DNA of 64,000 bases from an uncultured Bacteroidales bacterium. Lineage in GTDB: Bacteria > Bacteroidota > Bacteroidia > Bacteroidales > Paludibacteraceae. Position numbers and translations under genes: made by a program. Below the pieces are notes generated by a model. That model ran no database searches. It was given only the letters and a program-made list of their open reading frames with translations, and was not told the origin of the DNA. Below, one piece after another: positions 7,987-16,953 of the stretch. Position 1 is the first letter of the stretch, and every line of letters starts with the position of its first letter. The stretch is taken from NCBI GenBank assembly GCA_900320865.1, contig ONTT01000008.1:1-64000 (forward strand), written 5' to 3'.

Positions 7987-8235
7987 ATGAAAAAGAGCGT
8001 AATGAAAGTGTTTGCAGTTGCCATGGCAGTTGCATTCCTGACCGCTTGTTCCGCAAGTCTCGACAGCATGTTGAAGGACTATGAAGCAGCATGCAAGAAG
8101 GGCGATGCTGAGAAGGCAGAAGAGATCATGAAGAAAATTGACGAGAAATTCCCGGATGCAGAATTGACCGAGGAGCAACAAGAGCGCGTAGCTACGGCTA
8201 CTCTGCAACTGCTCTTTGGCGGCGCTGAGGACTAA
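7987..8235 (+). CDS. Small lipoprotein
   Basis: 82 residues with a lipoprotein signal peptide (VAMAVAFLTACSAS; lipobox LTAC, lipidated C about residue 21). The mature part is a short charged helical hairpin (YEAACKKGDAEKAEEIMKKI) resembling the tiny TPR-like lipoproteins of Bacteroidales. Function unknown. It converges with queE, whose stop is the adjacent base pair. Confidence 0.75.
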   Translation: MKKSVMKVFAVAMAVAFLTACSASLDSMLKDYEAACKKGDAEKAEEIMKKIDEKFPDAELTEEQQERVATATLQLLFGGAED

Positions 8236-8901
8236 TCAACGCAAGCCTGCAATCTTGTGCAGTTGAACGCTGAGACGCCAGAACGGGTGTAAGAGAATAT
8301 AACGAACGGTCTCGTCGAGATTATCGTTTTTATCATCCGACCACTCGTCTATACCGCTCTCCATGAGCAAGTCTCCGTTATATCGTAGGGGCTGTAACAT
8401 CCAATGTTCAGCCTCTATTTTTGTGCGCCAAACCTCCGGATCATACGTTCCCGTGAAGACCACTTTCACTTCGTTTGCTTTCTGTAAAGCCAAACGGGAA
8501 GGAATTTCACCCTTCTCATGAGGTTGCGGATGGGGGAGGGGAACCATTTTAGGCGAGCAGGTGATCCAATCAATACCTTCTGGAAGCGGATGGGTCCCAT
8601 TGGTCTCAATACAGATATAAAAACCCGCTGCATGCAATGCATCGATCAGCGCTTTATCGACCTGCAGACTCGGTTCTCCTCCGGTCAAAACGCACATCTT
8701 ACGCCGCTCGTTGGGCACGTCGTACAGCGATAACATCTCATTGACAATCTGCTCGGCTGTCATCTCCGTATATTCCGCAAAATCCGTGTCGCACCAGAGA
8801 CAACGAAGATTGCATCCGCTGAAACGCACAAAGACAGCCGGGATACCTGAATGAGCACCCTCGCCTTGCAGCGTAAAGAATATTTCGTTAACTTTGTACA
8901 A
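8236..8901 (-). CDS. queE: 7-carboxy-7-deazaguanine synthase
   Basis: 221-residue radical-SAM enzyme converting 6-carboxytetrahydropterin to 7-carboxy-7-deazaguanine in queuosine synthesis. The cluster motif CNLRCLWC places cysteines at 30, 34 and 37; LTGGEPSLQ is the SAM-binding GGE block. The start is TTG (8901-8899): no ATG is available before the conserved MYKVNEIFFTLQGEGAHSG. That TTG sits at the end of a 7-bp repeat array which covers the queD/queE junction. Last gene of the queF-queC-queD-queE operon. Confidence 0.93.
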   Translation of the reverse strand: MYKVNEIFFTLQGEGAHSGIPAVFVRFSGCNLRCLWCDTDFAEYTEMTAEQIVNEMLSLYDVPNERRKMCVLTGGEPSLQVDKALIDALHAAGFYICIETNGTHPLPEGIDWITCSPKMVPLPHPQPHEKGEIPSRLALQKANEVKVVFTGTYDPEVWRTKIEAEHWMLQPLRYNGDLLMESGIDEWSDDKNDNLDETVRYILLHPFWRLSVQLHKIAGLR

Positions 8902-8970
8902 TGATTAATGATTAATGAATATCTCGCAAAAAATATTCATTGTTAATTATTCATTATTCATTTTTCATAA
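8901..8970. repeat. 7-bp arrays across the queD/queE junction
   Basis: Plus-strand units ATGATTA (8901-8907), ATGATTA, ATGAATA; then TTCATTG (8936-8942), TTAATTA, TTCATTA, TTCATTT, TTCATAA (to 8970). They hold the queD stop codon and abut the TTG start of queE. Confidence 0.8.
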
Positions 8971-9290
8971 ATCGCGATATTTCCTTCGGATTCTTGGACG
9001 GAGACCTTATAGCAGTTCTCTACATGGTCGCAGATCCAGCGCGCGATATTCTCGGCCGAAGGATTGACGTCCAACACCTCGTTGATATACTTATGATCGA
9101 AGGTGTCCTTTACGACTTTCTTGATGTGGGTGAAATCGGTCACCATGCCATCTTGATTCAACTCCTTCGCCTTGCAATACACCACGATAATCCAGTTATG
9201 ACCGTGCAGGTTCTCGCATTTACTTTCGTACGACAGCATCAGATTATGTGCCGCGGATATCTCTATTCGTTTTTCTACGTAATACATCAT
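8958..9290 (-). CDS. queD: 6-carboxy-5,6,7,8-tetrahydropterin synthase
   Basis: 110-residue QueD/PTPS family enzyme converting dihydroneopterin triphosphate to carboxytetrahydropterin, the second step toward queuosine. Zinc ligands H15, H29 and H31 and catalytic C25 are in ISAAHNLM and SKCENLHGHNW; the FDHKYINEV and PSAENIARW blocks are present. Two adjacent ATG codons open the gene; both lie in an 8-bp repeat array. The C-terminal codons lie in the array shared with queE. Confidence 0.93.
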   Translation of the reverse strand: MMYYVEKRIEISAAHNLMLSYESKCENLHGHNWIIVVYCKAKELNQDGMVTDFTHIKKVVKDTFDHKYINEVLDVNPSAENIARWICDHVENCYKVSVQESEGNIAIYEK

Positions 9291-9316
9291 TTCATCATTT
9301 TATCATTCCACCATTA
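9285..9316. repeat. 8-bp array at the queC/queD junction
   Basis: Plus-strand units CATCATTT, CATCATTT, TATCATTC, CACCATTA. The queD start codon is inside the first unit and the queC stop codon overlaps the end. Confidence 0.75.
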
Positions 9317-9967
9317 ACAATCGTAGATTGTTTTATCCTCAATTCCGGCTTGAGCCAGCGCTTCTTTGCGTTCGCGACACGTACCGCACACACCGCAGTG
9401 ATGCTCTCCGCCTTTATAGCAACTCCAGGTCTCCGAGTAATCCAGATTCAACTCCTTGCCTTTCGCCGCTATCTCCGCTTTCGTTAGGTGCGTGTAAGGC
9501 GTGAGTAACTGCACCCCGTTCCAGGTGCCGAAATGAATGGCGTTATTCATTGCCTCCACGAACTCCGGTCGACAATCCGGATAAATCGTGTGGTCCCCTG
9601 CATGGTTTGCCAGCATGACATATTGCATCTTGTTATTCTCTGCAATGCCGGCAGCAATAGAGAGCATGATGCCGTTGCGGAATGGCACTACGGTGGATTT
9701 CATGTTCTCGTCGTCGTAATTGCCCTCGGGAATAGCATCCGCTCCTTCCAACAAAGAGGATTTGAAGAACTGCTTGATGAATGGCAGACGAACGACCATA
9801 TGAGGAATTCCGAGTCGCTCACAATGGAGTTTCGCGAACTCTAACTCGCGGTCATTATGATTGCTGCCATAGTGAAAACTAACGGCCATGCCGATACGAT
9901 ATTGATACTCGTACAACATCGTTGTCGAGTCTAAGCCTCCGGAGAGAACGATCAATGAATCTTTCAT
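9314..9967 (-). CDS. queC: 7-cyano-7-deazaguanine synthase
   Basis: 217-residue ATP-dependent enzyme making preQ0 from carboxydeazaguanine. The PP-loop SGGLDS is at residues 9-14, the NHAGDHTIYPDCRPEF block near 121-136, and four zinc-binding cysteines lie at 183, 191, 194 and 197 (CYKGGEHHCGVCGTC). Length normal. Between queF and queD in the operon. Confidence 0.96.
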   Translation of the reverse strand: MKDSLIVLSGGLDSTTMLYEYQYRIGMAVSFHYGSNHNDRELEFAKLHCERLGIPHMVVRLPFIKQFFKSSLLEGADAIPEGNYDDENMKSTVVPFRNGIMLSIAAGIAENNKMQYVMLANHAGDHTIYPDCRPEFVEAMNNAIHFGTWNGVQLLTPYTHLTKAEIAAKGKELNLDYSETWSCYKGGEHHCGVCGTCRERKEALAQAGIEDKTIYDC

Positions 9968-9999
9968 TAATGGGAATGTTTAATGTTTCGTGTTTAGGG
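9965..9999. repeat. 7-bp array at the queF/queC junction
   Basis: Plus-strand units CATTAAT, GGGAATG, TTTAATG, TTTCGTG, TTTAGGG. It spans the queF stop and the queC start codon. The units are more degenerate than at other junctions. Confidence 0.6.
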
Positions 10000-10456
10000 T
10001 AAACTGCTCGCGCAAACGCTGCGCTTTGAGGTCCTGATGATCTGCATCCGCATAGTTGGCAAAAGGATAGATGCTGATACCTCCGCGGGGCATGAAATAG
10101 CCGACTACTTCGAGGTACTTCGGGTCCATCAATTGCACCAGATCCTTCATGATGATATTCACGCAGTCTTCGTGAAAATCACCGTGGTTGCGGAAGGAGA
10201 AGAGATAGAGTTTCAGACTCTTACTCTCTACCATGCGCTCACGCGGGATATAACTAATGTAGAGATGACCAAAGTCCGGCTGACCGGTTTTGGGACATAG
10301 CGTCGTGAACTCGGGACAATTGAACGTCACGAGATACTCGTTCTCAGGATGTTTGTTCGGGAAAGTCTCCAGCACGCCCGGGTTGTAGTTATCCGAATAC
10401 TGCACATGCTGGTTGCCAAGGAGTGTAACTCCATCTAATTCATTTTCTGTTCGCAT
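9980..10456 (-). CDS. queF: NADPH-dependent preQ0 reductase
   Basis: 158-residue type I QueF reducing preQ0 to preQ1. Catalytic C54 is in [14 protein letters not shown], with D61 in the same block; the [20 protein letters not shown] signature follows. The C-terminal strands ([13 protein letters not shown]) are typical of the T-fold. First gene of the minus-strand queuosine operon. No clear TTG/TAnnTTTG promoter precedes it within the 46 bp after the upstream gene, so it may be read through from 11636. Confidence 0.95.
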   Translation of the reverse strand: MRTENELDGVTLLGNQHVQYSDNYNPGVLETFPNKHPENEYLVTFNCPEFTTLCPKTGQPDFGHLYISYIPRERMVESKSLKLYLFSFRNHGDFHEDCVNIIMKDLVQLMDPKYLEVVGYFMPRGGISIYPFANYADADHQDLKAQRLREQFTLNTKH

Positions 10457-10502
10457 TGTTTTCAGTTTTTTAATGAGAGGAAAAACAGTAGCTCTCTATG
10501 AA

Positions 10503-11636
10503 TTATTGAATTTTGATTCCTGTAATGGTGTATTTGTTATTGCCTCGGATAATAACAATCTGTCCGTTCTGCCATTCTTTGCGCACAGGAGCGGTTTCGT
10601 CTTCCGTCTGATCGATACCCTCTTTGCGCCACAGACGAATCGAGAACGTATAGGCACGACGACTGATATAATCCGTTACGACAAAAGTCTTTGGAACATA
10701 CGGACAGAAGCGCAAATCCATCTTTTCATTCGGATAGACGTGCGAATAGTTCGGGTCCGCCAAAGTGATCTCCGGCTGTACGGATCGCAGGCTATCCATG
10801 TCTTTGAACTCCTCCGCGTCCATCGCCAACTCGATCGCGTTCTCCGCTTGGTTAATCTGCGCATCGAAACCTTCTATGCTGAAAGCCGATATCTCAAGGA
10901 ACGGCAAATCCAGTTCCGCCGGCTCTTCGCTCAAGAGATAGCTCATGATATTGAGAATCAACTTCTTGCCGTCTTCACTTAGAAACCTTGCCCCACTCAT
11001 TGCGATCGGCAGGCAGATATATTTGCTTCCTCCGCGCATTTCTGCAGGTATCTCGTGAATACTTGTCTGCGGTTCACCAACGCCGTATAAGTCTTCGATA
11101 CTCTGCGTGTATGCGGTCGCCAGACACCACGTGCCCGGTAAATCAACCTGAATCGGCATCAGACCTCTCTCCTCCATGTCGTCCAGAATACTTATCCTGC
11201 TGCCTGTCTCCAAATTGTCAAATCCTTTAAAGATAGGGTGCTCGGGATGCTCTACATAGATATCGAAGCACTTGTTGTCGCTGCTCTCCCATGTGCCTGA
11301 ATGGGGTTCGCCCCAGCTTAAACGCCCTTGCGCATAGGTAAATCCTTGCATATTCAGCACCGGGATTCGACCGCCGCGAATAAGATTCAGAACGGCTTCG
11401 TTGTCCGCGTCTGCATTCGCAGAAATAACAGCGGCATCGAAGTTCTCCAATTTGACATCCGGCAGGTCATTCTGCTTGCAAATAGTTACGGCATAGCCCT
11501 TTTGATCCAGCAGCATGGCGATAGGTTCGTCGCTTATGCTTCCTAAGTCTTTGCAGGCCACCAAAACGGCTTTCGTTTCCGCAAAGCTACCGCAAGCCAT
11601 GAGAACCATGACAAAAAGTATCCAAAATTTCTTCAT
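10503..11636 (-). CDS. Uncharacterised secreted protein with type IX-like C-terminal tail
   Basis: 377 residues. The ATG at 11636 starts a signal peptide (MKKFWILFVMVLMACGSFA); an ATG four codons upstream is also possible, and LMAC could be a weak lipobox. The first ~200 mature residues look like a Rossmann-type or glutamine-amidotransferase-like (ThuA-like) fold: KAVLVACKDLGS, YAVTICKQNDLP, FDAAVISANADAD, GGRIPVLNM. The family was not recognised and no catalytic triad is evident. A beta region follows, and the C terminus reads NGQIVIIRGNNKYTITG, matching the tail of the 3611-4252 protein. Its promoter faces that of the DUF3078 gene. Confidence 0.65.
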   Translation of the reverse strand: MKKFWILFVMVLMACGSFAETKAVLVACKDLGSISDEPIAMLLDQKGYAVTICKQNDLPDVKLENFDAAVISANADADNEAVLNLIRGGRIPVLNMQGFTYAQGRLSWGEPHSGTWESSDNKCFDIYVEHPEHPIFKGFDNLETGSRISILDDMEERGLMPIQVDLPGTWCLATAYTQSIEDLYGVGEPQTSIHEIPAEMRGGSKYICLPIAMSGARFLSEDGKKLILNIMSYLLSEEPAELDLPFLEISAFSIEGFDAQINQAENAIELAMDAEEFKDMDSLRSVQPEITLADPNYSHVYPNEKMDLRFCPYVPKTFVVTDYISRRAYTFSIRLWRKEGIDQTEDETAPVRKEWQNGQIVIIRGNNKYTITGIKIQ

Positions 11637-11701
11637 TCCGTTTCGCATACGTTTCCTGTTTTCTCGCGCCCGATATAGGCACATGGGCACAATTCAGGCT
11701 G

Positions 11702-11732
11702 CAAAGGTACAACAAAAATGGGATATATGCAA
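11702..11732 (-). promoter_or_regulatory. Promoter of the 10503-11636 gene
   Basis: Minus strand: TTG (11732-11730), 20-bp spacer, TACCTTTG (11709-11702), with TTTGCATATATC at the -33 box. Confidence 0.85.
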
Positions 11733-11770
11733 ATTTATTTGCAATTTTTGTAGAAAAATGTAATCTGCAC

Positions 11771-11801
11771 TTGCATATATCAAAAAAAAGTAGTACCTTT
11801 G
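11771..11801 (+). promoter_or_regulatory. Promoter of the DUF3078-zap-rny group
   Basis: TTG 11771-11773, 20-bp spacer, TACCTTTG 11794-11801, again with TTGCATATATC. It is divergent from the promoter at 11702. Confidence 0.85.
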
Positions 11802-11858
11802 TGCGGTTTTTTATGGAGCCAAACTATCTTTACGTATAACAAACAATTTTGGAATAGT

Positions 11859-13070
11859 ATGCAAAAGAGATTTTTATTTGTAGCGCTTGCGCTTGTTGCT
11901 GCGCTGACAATGACCGCGCAGGAAGTGGATAAGGCTAAAGTGACCGGAAATGCGGATGCTGCCAAGAAAGCAGGAGAGTCGTTGAAAGGTCTGGAGGCAG
12001 GGGAGAAAGCATGGAAGTTTGATGGTACACTCGGACTCAATGCTGCGGCGACCGGCCTTGTGAACTGGTCTGCCGGAGGTAAGAATAATGTAAACGGTAT
12101 TGTATATGCGAAGTTGCACCTTCTTTACCATAAGGATGCGATTGCATGGGAGACCAATTTCGATACGGATTTCGGATTAACATGGATCCAACAGAAAGAG
12201 GACCCCTTCCAGAAATCCAGCGATAATATCAAACTCGCTACGAAATTCGGATGGGAGTTCCACAAAGATTTCTACCTGACAGTACTCGGTTCGTTCCAGA
12301 GCCAGTATGCGTTAGGACGTCAATATCAGGATGGGTATAATTCGATTATCTCGAAGTGGCTTGCGCCTTCGTACACGGACATCTCTGTCGGTATTGACTA
12401 CAAGCACAGCGTGAACGGAGCGGACTTCTCTGTCTATCTGTCTCCGATTGCGGGGCGTGTCACCACGGCATATACCGGTAATACGTGGAACGAGCGTTAT
12501 ACCAAAGAGATGTGGCTGGCGGGTAACACCACGCAGACTGAGGCTGACTGGACACCGGCTATTTATCAGGAATTGATGGATAAGCACCAGGACTTGCGCA
12601 GTATGCTCCAGGATGCGCACGGAACGGTCAAGTATGACGAGAACGGTGACAAGTTATACCGCAATGCCCGTGCGGAGTTCGGTTTGAGTTTCAAAGGGTC
12701 TATCGCATATACCTATAAGGATTTCAAACTCAGCACGACGCTTGCTCTCTTCACCCCCTATCAAGGCAAGGGATTCAACGTGTATGAGAAATGGTTGGAG
12801 CAGAACCCCGGTAAAGGCAGGGATGATTATTATCAAGCGGGCTATTACTTCGATTATTCGAACAACAACCGTTTCTTCGGAATGTTCGATGTAGACTGGG
12901 ATGTGGCTTTGAGCTATCAGTTCCTCAAATGTCTCCAAGTAACGCTTCAGACCAGCCTCAAGTATTATCCGGGTACGCTGATCGCTGCCGAAGAAGGTGG
13001 CAACCCCATTGAGCGGGAGCGTGTACAGTTCAAAGGTATCATCGGTCTCGGCGTAGGATATAGTTTCTAA
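11859..13070 (+). CDS. DUF3078 outer-membrane protein
   Basis: 403 residues. The ATG at 11859 begins a signal peptide (MQKRFLFVALALVAALTMTA-Q); earlier in-frame codons lie on the promoter. The DUF3078 signatures are LGLNAAATGLVNWSAGGKNN, WETNFDTDFGLTW, KLATKFGWEFHKDFYL and the C-terminal LSYQFLKCLQVTLQTSL barrel strands. DUF3078 proteins are Bacteroidota outer-membrane barrels of unknown substrate. The next gene follows after 3 bp. Confidence 0.88.
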   Translation: MQKRFLFVALALVAALTMTAQEVDKAKVTGNADAAKKAGESLKGLEAGEKAWKFDGTLGLNAAATGLVNWSAGGKNNVNGIVYAKLHLLYHKDAIAWETNFDTDFGLTWIQQKEDPFQKSSDNIKLATKFGWEFHKDFYLTVLGSFQSQYALGRQYQDGYNSIISKWLAPSYTDISVGIDYKHSVNGADFSVYLSPIAGRVTTAYTGNTWNERYTKEMWLAGNTTQTEADWTPAIYQELMDKHQDLRSMLQDAHGTVKYDENGDKLYRNARAEFGLSFKGSIAYTYKDFKLSTTLALFTPYQGKGFNVYEKWLEQNPGKGRDDYYQAGYYFDYSNNNRFFGMFDVDWDVALSYQFLKCLQVTLQTSLKYYPGTLIAAEEGGNPIERERVQFKGIIGLGVGYSF

Positions 13071-13073
13071 TTC

Positions 13074-13349
13074 ATGGTTGCATTAGATGACCTCTCGCAA
13101 AATGTGCATCTCCTCCTGGAGCGCTATCAGGCGTTGCAGCAGGAGAATGCGGCTTTGAAGGAAGATATCGAGCGGCAGCGGCAGGAGTTGATTCGCACAC
13201 ATGGTGAGTTGCTGGAACTGCAGCAGAAAAACCGTCGTCTGGCTACTGCAAACGCCATGACTTCGGCAGAGAATGCGGAAGAAGCAACGAAACGAATAAA
13301 TGCCCTCATCGCGCAGGTCGATCGGGCTATCGCTGTATTGAAAAAATAA
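13074..13349 (+). CDS. ZapB-like coiled-coil division protein
   Basis: 91 residues, almost entirely coiled coil (LLERYQALQQENAALKEDI, then LLELQQKNRRLATANAM). In Bacteroidota a short coiled-coil gene of this kind precedes zapA and is annotated as ZapB-like, an FtsZ-ring-associated protein. Position and coil support the name; sequence identity alone would not. Confidence 0.7.
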   Translation: MVALDDLSQNVHLLLERYQALQQENAALKEDIERQRQELIRTHGELLELQQKNRRLATANAMTSAENAEEATKRINALIAQVDRAIAVLKK

Positions 13350-13390
13350 CTGAATACTGAAAACTGAATACTGAAAACTGAATACTGAAT
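13349..13390 (+). repeat. 7-bp array at the zapB/zapA junction
   Basis: Six nearly perfect units: ACTGAAT, ACTGAAA, ACTGAAT, ACTGAAA, ACTGAAT, ACTGAAT. It starts on the last base of the upstream stop codon and its last AT begins the zapA ATG. Confidence 0.92.
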
Positions 13391-13682
13391 GCCGCCTTCT
13401 GACAAACAACATATAAATCTGCATCTGGACGCCCACACGGTGGGTCTTGATGTGCCGTTGGATCAAGAGCCGAATTATCGCCGTGCCGCGGAGTTGCTCA
13501 ATAAGCGCTATCAGTATTATTTGAAGTTGCGCCCGAATGCTTCGGCGGAGCAGTTATGGATGTACACGGCATTGGAAGTAGCTGTTGCGTTGCAGTCTGA
13601 TGTGCGCGAAAAGAGTCTCGAACCTGTAGAGAAAGAAGTGAAAGAACTAAACGAAGAAATACTTCGTATTTTAGAATCATAA
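13389..13682 (+). CDS. zapA: Cell division protein ZapA
   Basis: 97 residues. The N-terminal domain (INLHLDAHTVGLDVP, EPNYRRAAELLNKRYQYY) and the C-terminal coiled coil (MYTALEVAVALQSDV, EKEVKELNEEILRILES) match the ZapA family that bundles FtsZ filaments. It lies between the ZapB-like gene and rny, a common Bacteroidota order. Confidence 0.85.
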   Translation: MPPSDKQHINLHLDAHTVGLDVPLDQEPNYRRAAELLNKRYQYYLKLRPNASAEQLWMYTALEVAVALQSDVREKSLEPVEKEVKELNEEILRILES

Positions 13683-13704
13683 TTAATTAAATCAACCAAC
13701 AATC

Positions 13705-15228
13705 ATGTTAATCCCCATTTTATGTGTAGTAGGCGGAATCCTTTTAGGAGCCGGTATCTACTTCCTCATTACGCGCTTGGCAGCCGCTAACTTAATCAAG
13801 AAAGCGGAAGAAGAAGCGGAGGTAATGAAGAAAAACAAGATTGTTGAGGCTAAAGAGAAATTCATCGCCCTGAAGTTGGAGCACGACAATAGTGTGCGTG
13901 AGCAAGACAAACGCTTGCAACAGCAAGAACAACGCTTGCAGCAACGTGAGCAGCAGCTCAACCAGCGTCAAGGAGATGTACAACGCAGCCTCAACGAAGT
14001 GAATCAAAAGATCCAACAAGTGGAGCAACGTCAACAAGCGCTGGATTATAAGCAGCAAGAGGTAGAGCGGATGCACCATGAGGCGGAGAAACAGTTGGAG
14101 CAACTCAGCGGCATGAGTGCCGAAGAGGCTAAGAAACAACTGGTAGAAGCGCTCAAAGATGAAGCTAAGACAGCAGCCATGTCCTATGTCAATGAGATTA
14201 TGGACAATGCGCGTCTCGAGGCGAACAAAGAAGCAAAAAAGATCATCATCCAGACCATTCAACGCGTAGCGTCTGAAACGGCTGCAGAGAGTACCGTTTC
14301 CGTCTTCCATATAGAGAATGACGAAGTGAAGGGTCGTATCATCGGTCGTGAAGGACGTAATATCCGTGCGTTAGAAGCAGCTACGGGTGTGGAGATCGTC
14401 GTGGACGATACCCCCGAAGCTATCACTCTTTCTGCTTTCGACCCCGTGCGTCGTGAGATAGCTCGCCTGGCGCTGCATCAACTGGTGCAGGACGGTCGTA
14501 TTCACCCCGCGCGTATCGAAGAGGTCGTAGCGAAAGTGACCAAGCAGGTGGAAGAGGAGATCGTCGAAGTAGGTAAACGTACGACGATCGACCTCGGCGT
14601 ACACGGTTTGCATCCTGAACTCATTCGTCTGGTAGGTAAGATGAAATATCGTTCTTCTTACGGCCAGAACCTCCTCCAGCACAGCCGCGAGACCGCAAAC
14701 TTATGTGCGGCGATGGCAGGTGAATTAGGACTTAACGTCAAGGCTGCCAAACGCGCCGGTTTATTGCACGATATCGGTAAAGTAGCGGATGAAGATGTCG
14801 AACTGCCGCACGCAGAACTCGGTATGAAACTCTGTGAGAAATACGGAGAGAAACCCGATATCTGCAACGCAGTAGGAGCGCACCATGATGAGTGTGAGAT
14901 GAAGAGTCTTATTGCTCCGATCGTACAGGCTTGTGATGCGATCTCCGGAGCTCGTCCGGGTGCACGTCGTGAGATCGTGGAGAGTTATGTGAAGCGTCTG
15001 AATGACCTGGAGAATATGGCGATGTCCTTCCCGGGTGTTGTGAAGACTTATGCCCTCCAAGCCGGTCGCGAACTGCGTGTCATCGTTGGAGCCGATAAGA
15101 TTTCCGATAAAGACACCGAACTCCTCTCCTTCGATTTGGCAAAACGTATCCAAGACGAGATGACCTATCCCGGTCAGGTCAAAGTGACCGTTATTCGGGA
15201 GGTGCGCGCCGTCAATGTCGCTAAATAA
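13705..15228 (+). CDS. rny: Ribonuclease Y
   Basis: 507-residue membrane-anchored endoribonuclease that starts bulk mRNA turnover. N-terminal membrane helix (residues 1-24), a glutamine- and glutamate-rich coiled coil to about 150, a KH domain with [15 protein letters not shown], and an HD domain with HDIGK ([19 protein letters not shown]) and GAHHDE. Length is standard. Confidence 0.96.
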   Translation: MLIPILCVVGGILLGAGIYFLITRLAAANLIKKAEEEAEVMKKNKIVEAKEKFIALKLEHDNSVREQDKRLQQQEQRLQQREQQLNQRQGDVQRSLNEVNQKIQQVEQRQQALDYKQQEVERMHHEAEKQLEQLSGMSAEEAKKQLVEALKDEAKTAAMSYVNEIMDNARLEANKEAKKIIIQTIQRVASETAAESTVSVFHIENDEVKGRIIGREGRNIRALEAATGVEIVVDDTPEAITLSAFDPVRREIARLALHQLVQDGRIHPARIEEVVAKVTKQVEEEIVEVGKRTTIDLGVHGLHPELIRLVGKMKYRSSYGQNLLQHSRETANLCAAMAGELGLNVKAAKRAGLLHDIGKVADEDVELPHAELGMKLCEKYGEKPDICNAVGAHHDECEMKSLIAPIVQACDAISGARPGARREIVESYVKRLNDLENMAMSFPGVVKTYALQAGRELRVIVGADKISDKDTELLSFDLAKRIQDEMTYPGQVKVTVIREVRAVNVAK

Positions 15229-15247
15229 TCAGCCAAGTTTGGCTGAT

Positions 15248-15288
15248 ATAACAAAGGACTTCCGCTTTTCGTGGAAGTCCTTTGTTAT
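15248..15288. terminator. Bidirectional terminator between rny and trmN6
   Basis: Perfect 16-bp arms (15248-15263 and 15273-15288) with a 9-nt loop. The right arm contains the stop codon of the convergent methyltransferase gene. Part of the arm (GAAGTCCTTTGTTA) is repeated directly just beyond, inside that gene's C-terminal codons. Confidence 0.85.
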
Positions 15289-16061
15289 AGGTAGAAGTCC
15301 TTTGTTAGTTCTTGATAGAAGAAACTCCGGCCGCCGTTTTTGTCCTCTATGAAGCAGCTGGAGTAAAAGCATATATACGGCATTTTACGGGCTTCGAGTT
15401 TTCTAAAATACATGATGACGCGTTTGGGCGGCTGACCTTCTTTGATGGATATACGGAGCATACTCACGCAATAAAGGAAAGATTCCTCCTTTGGGGAATA
15501 CTTGGCCGACAACGCCAAGCGGGTAGCTACCCCAACCATCTCTTCTTCCGCAGAAGCAGGTAGAATGAGGGTTAGTACCCCTTCCGGTTTAAGCAGCCTC
15601 GTACTGTGGATAAGCAGATCTTCGTAACTGAGGGTATCCGTGTGTCTCGCCAGTTGGCGGGCTTTGTCGGGGTTCTTGAGGCTGTTTCGGAAATAGGGCG
15701 GGTTGGAGACGATGAGATCGTAATAGTTCCCATTAGAACATTTATCGTTAACCTTTTGCCACTCTTGGAGCGATGAATGGTAAGCCTGTAGCCGGTCAGA
15801 CCAGGGCGAGGCTGCAAAATTTTCCTTGGCTTGCTCCACTGCGAACGGGTCTATGTCGATCGCATCAATCTGTGCTTGGGATTTCTGTTGCGCCATCATC
15901 AGGGCCACGAGTCCGGAACCCGTACCGACATCTAAAACGTGTGATGGATAGTCCGGAAGAGGCGCTTCGCAACCAAGAAGAACACCGTCCGTACCTACTT
16001 TCATCGCGCACTTGTCGTGCCGCACGTAGAATTGCTTGAATTGGAATCCTTCTGATGCCAT
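15285..16061 (-). CDS. trmN6: tRNA1(Val) A37 N6-methyltransferase family protein
   Basis: 258 residues from the ATG at 16061 (upstream in-frame codons overlap the preceding gene). SAM-binding motif I is HVLDVGTGSGLVALMMA and the catalytic N6-adenine motif IV is DLIVSNPPYF. The N-terminal FYVRHDKCAMKVGTDGVLLG and C-terminal strands match YfiC/TrmN6. It overlaps the upstream membrane-protein gene by one base (TAATG). Confidence 0.88.
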   Translation of the reverse strand: MASEGFQFKQFYVRHDKCAMKVGTDGVLLGCEAPLPDYPSHVLDVGTGSGLVALMMAQQKSQAQIDAIDIDPFAVEQAKENFAASPWSDRLQAYHSSLQEWQKVNDKCSNGNYYDLIVSNPPYFRNSLKNPDKARQLARHTDTLSYEDLLIHSTRLLKPEGVLTLILPASAEEEMVGVATRLALSAKYSPKEESFLYCVSMLRISIKEGQPPKRVIMYFRKLEARKMPYICFYSSCFIEDKNGGRSFFYQELTKDFYL

Positions 16062-16786
16062 TATTTCACTATTTCTATATGTTCGTGCCCGCATGAACAA
16101 CCTTCGTGCTCATGAGCCTCCATCACGCAGTGAACCGTCATATATACGCCGAGCACCAGGAATAGAATCGCACAGATATGTCTGAACCATTTCTCGAAGG
16201 TCTGCATCTTGCTCGATAACTTCGCGATGCTCACCGCGCTGTAACTTACCAGCCATGCAATCAGCATAATCGGCAGGCCCGTTCCTAAACCGAACACCAC
16301 CGGCATCAACCAATTCCATGCACTCGGTAAAGTCAACGTGATATCGATCATCGTCAGGAAATACACCAGTCGGTGCGGACAGAAAGCAATTGCAAAGAAG
16401 ATACCCAGAATGAACGACCAAAGCCAACTGGCATTGGAGTCCGCGTTCTGCAGAAACTTACTGATTCCATGGTCGTGCTCATGGTGATGGTGCCCGCTAA
16501 AAAGCAATACGACACCGCAGATTAACATGAAACCCGCTAATATCGGTTCGCCATAATGTCCTAAGATATGCTGAATACCTTCCGTCTGAGCACCCATTAG
16601 GAACGGAATACTCAATAGCACATATGTCACTAACTTACCCAACACGAACATCAGTCCGTTCGTAAGCACCTTGCGACGGTTGTTGATCTCTTTGTCGATG
16701 TACCCGATTGCTGTGATACTGGTCATCAGCGTACACGGGTCCAATATCGTTAATAATCCTAATAATAAGGCCGTTAATAACTGCAT
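16061..16786 (-). CDS. DsbD/ArsG-like membrane transporter with His-rich loops
   Basis: 241 residues with about six membrane helices. The start of the mature fold, LLTILDPCTLMTSITAIGYI, resembles the CcdA/DsbD-like superfamily, especially the ArsG-type permeases whose LDPCPL motif holds a conserved cysteine. A second cysteine is in FAIAFCPHRLVYF. Two putative metal-binding clusters are present: HHHHEHDHG in a loop and HEHEGCSCGHEH at the C terminus. A role in metal or thiol transport is inferred; the substrate is unknown. Confidence 0.7.
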   Translation of the reverse strand: MQLLTALLLGLLTILDPCTLMTSITAIGYIDKEINNRRKVLTNGLMFVLGKLVTYVLLSIPFLMGAQTEGIQHILGHYGEPILAGFMLICGVVLLFSGHHHHEHDHGISKFLQNADSNASWLWSFILGIFFAIAFCPHRLVYFLTMIDITLTLPSAWNWLMPVVFGLGTGLPIMLIAWLVSYSAVSIAKLSSKMQTFEKWFRHICAILFLVLGVYMTVHCVMEAHEHEGCSCGHEHIEIVK

Positions 16787-16826
16787 GTCAATCTTCTGAT
16801 TTTCGTCATTTTCACTTTTGCGGCTG

Positions 16827-16857
16827 CAAAAGTACTGCTTTTTCCCCATATACGCAA
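16827..16857 (-). promoter_or_regulatory. Promoter of the ArsG-like/trmN6 pair
   Basis: Minus strand: TTG (16857-16855), 20-bp spacer, TACTTTTG (16834-16827). The -33 box reads TTGCGTATATG, a variant of the recurring extension. Confidence 0.8.
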
Positions 16858-16884
16858 GAGTTTACGAAAAAAATAAGAAAATAT

Positions 16885-16915
16885 TTGCATATCTGCAATA
16901 TTTTTTGTACTTTTG
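16885..16915 (+). promoter_or_regulatory. Fumarase operon promoter
   Basis: TTG 16885-16887, 20-bp spacer, TACTTTTG 16908-16915, with TTGCATATCTG. Divergent from the promoter at 16827. Confidence 0.85.
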
Positions 16916-16953
16916 CAGCGCATTTTATGTGAACATAAAAAATTACACACTAT

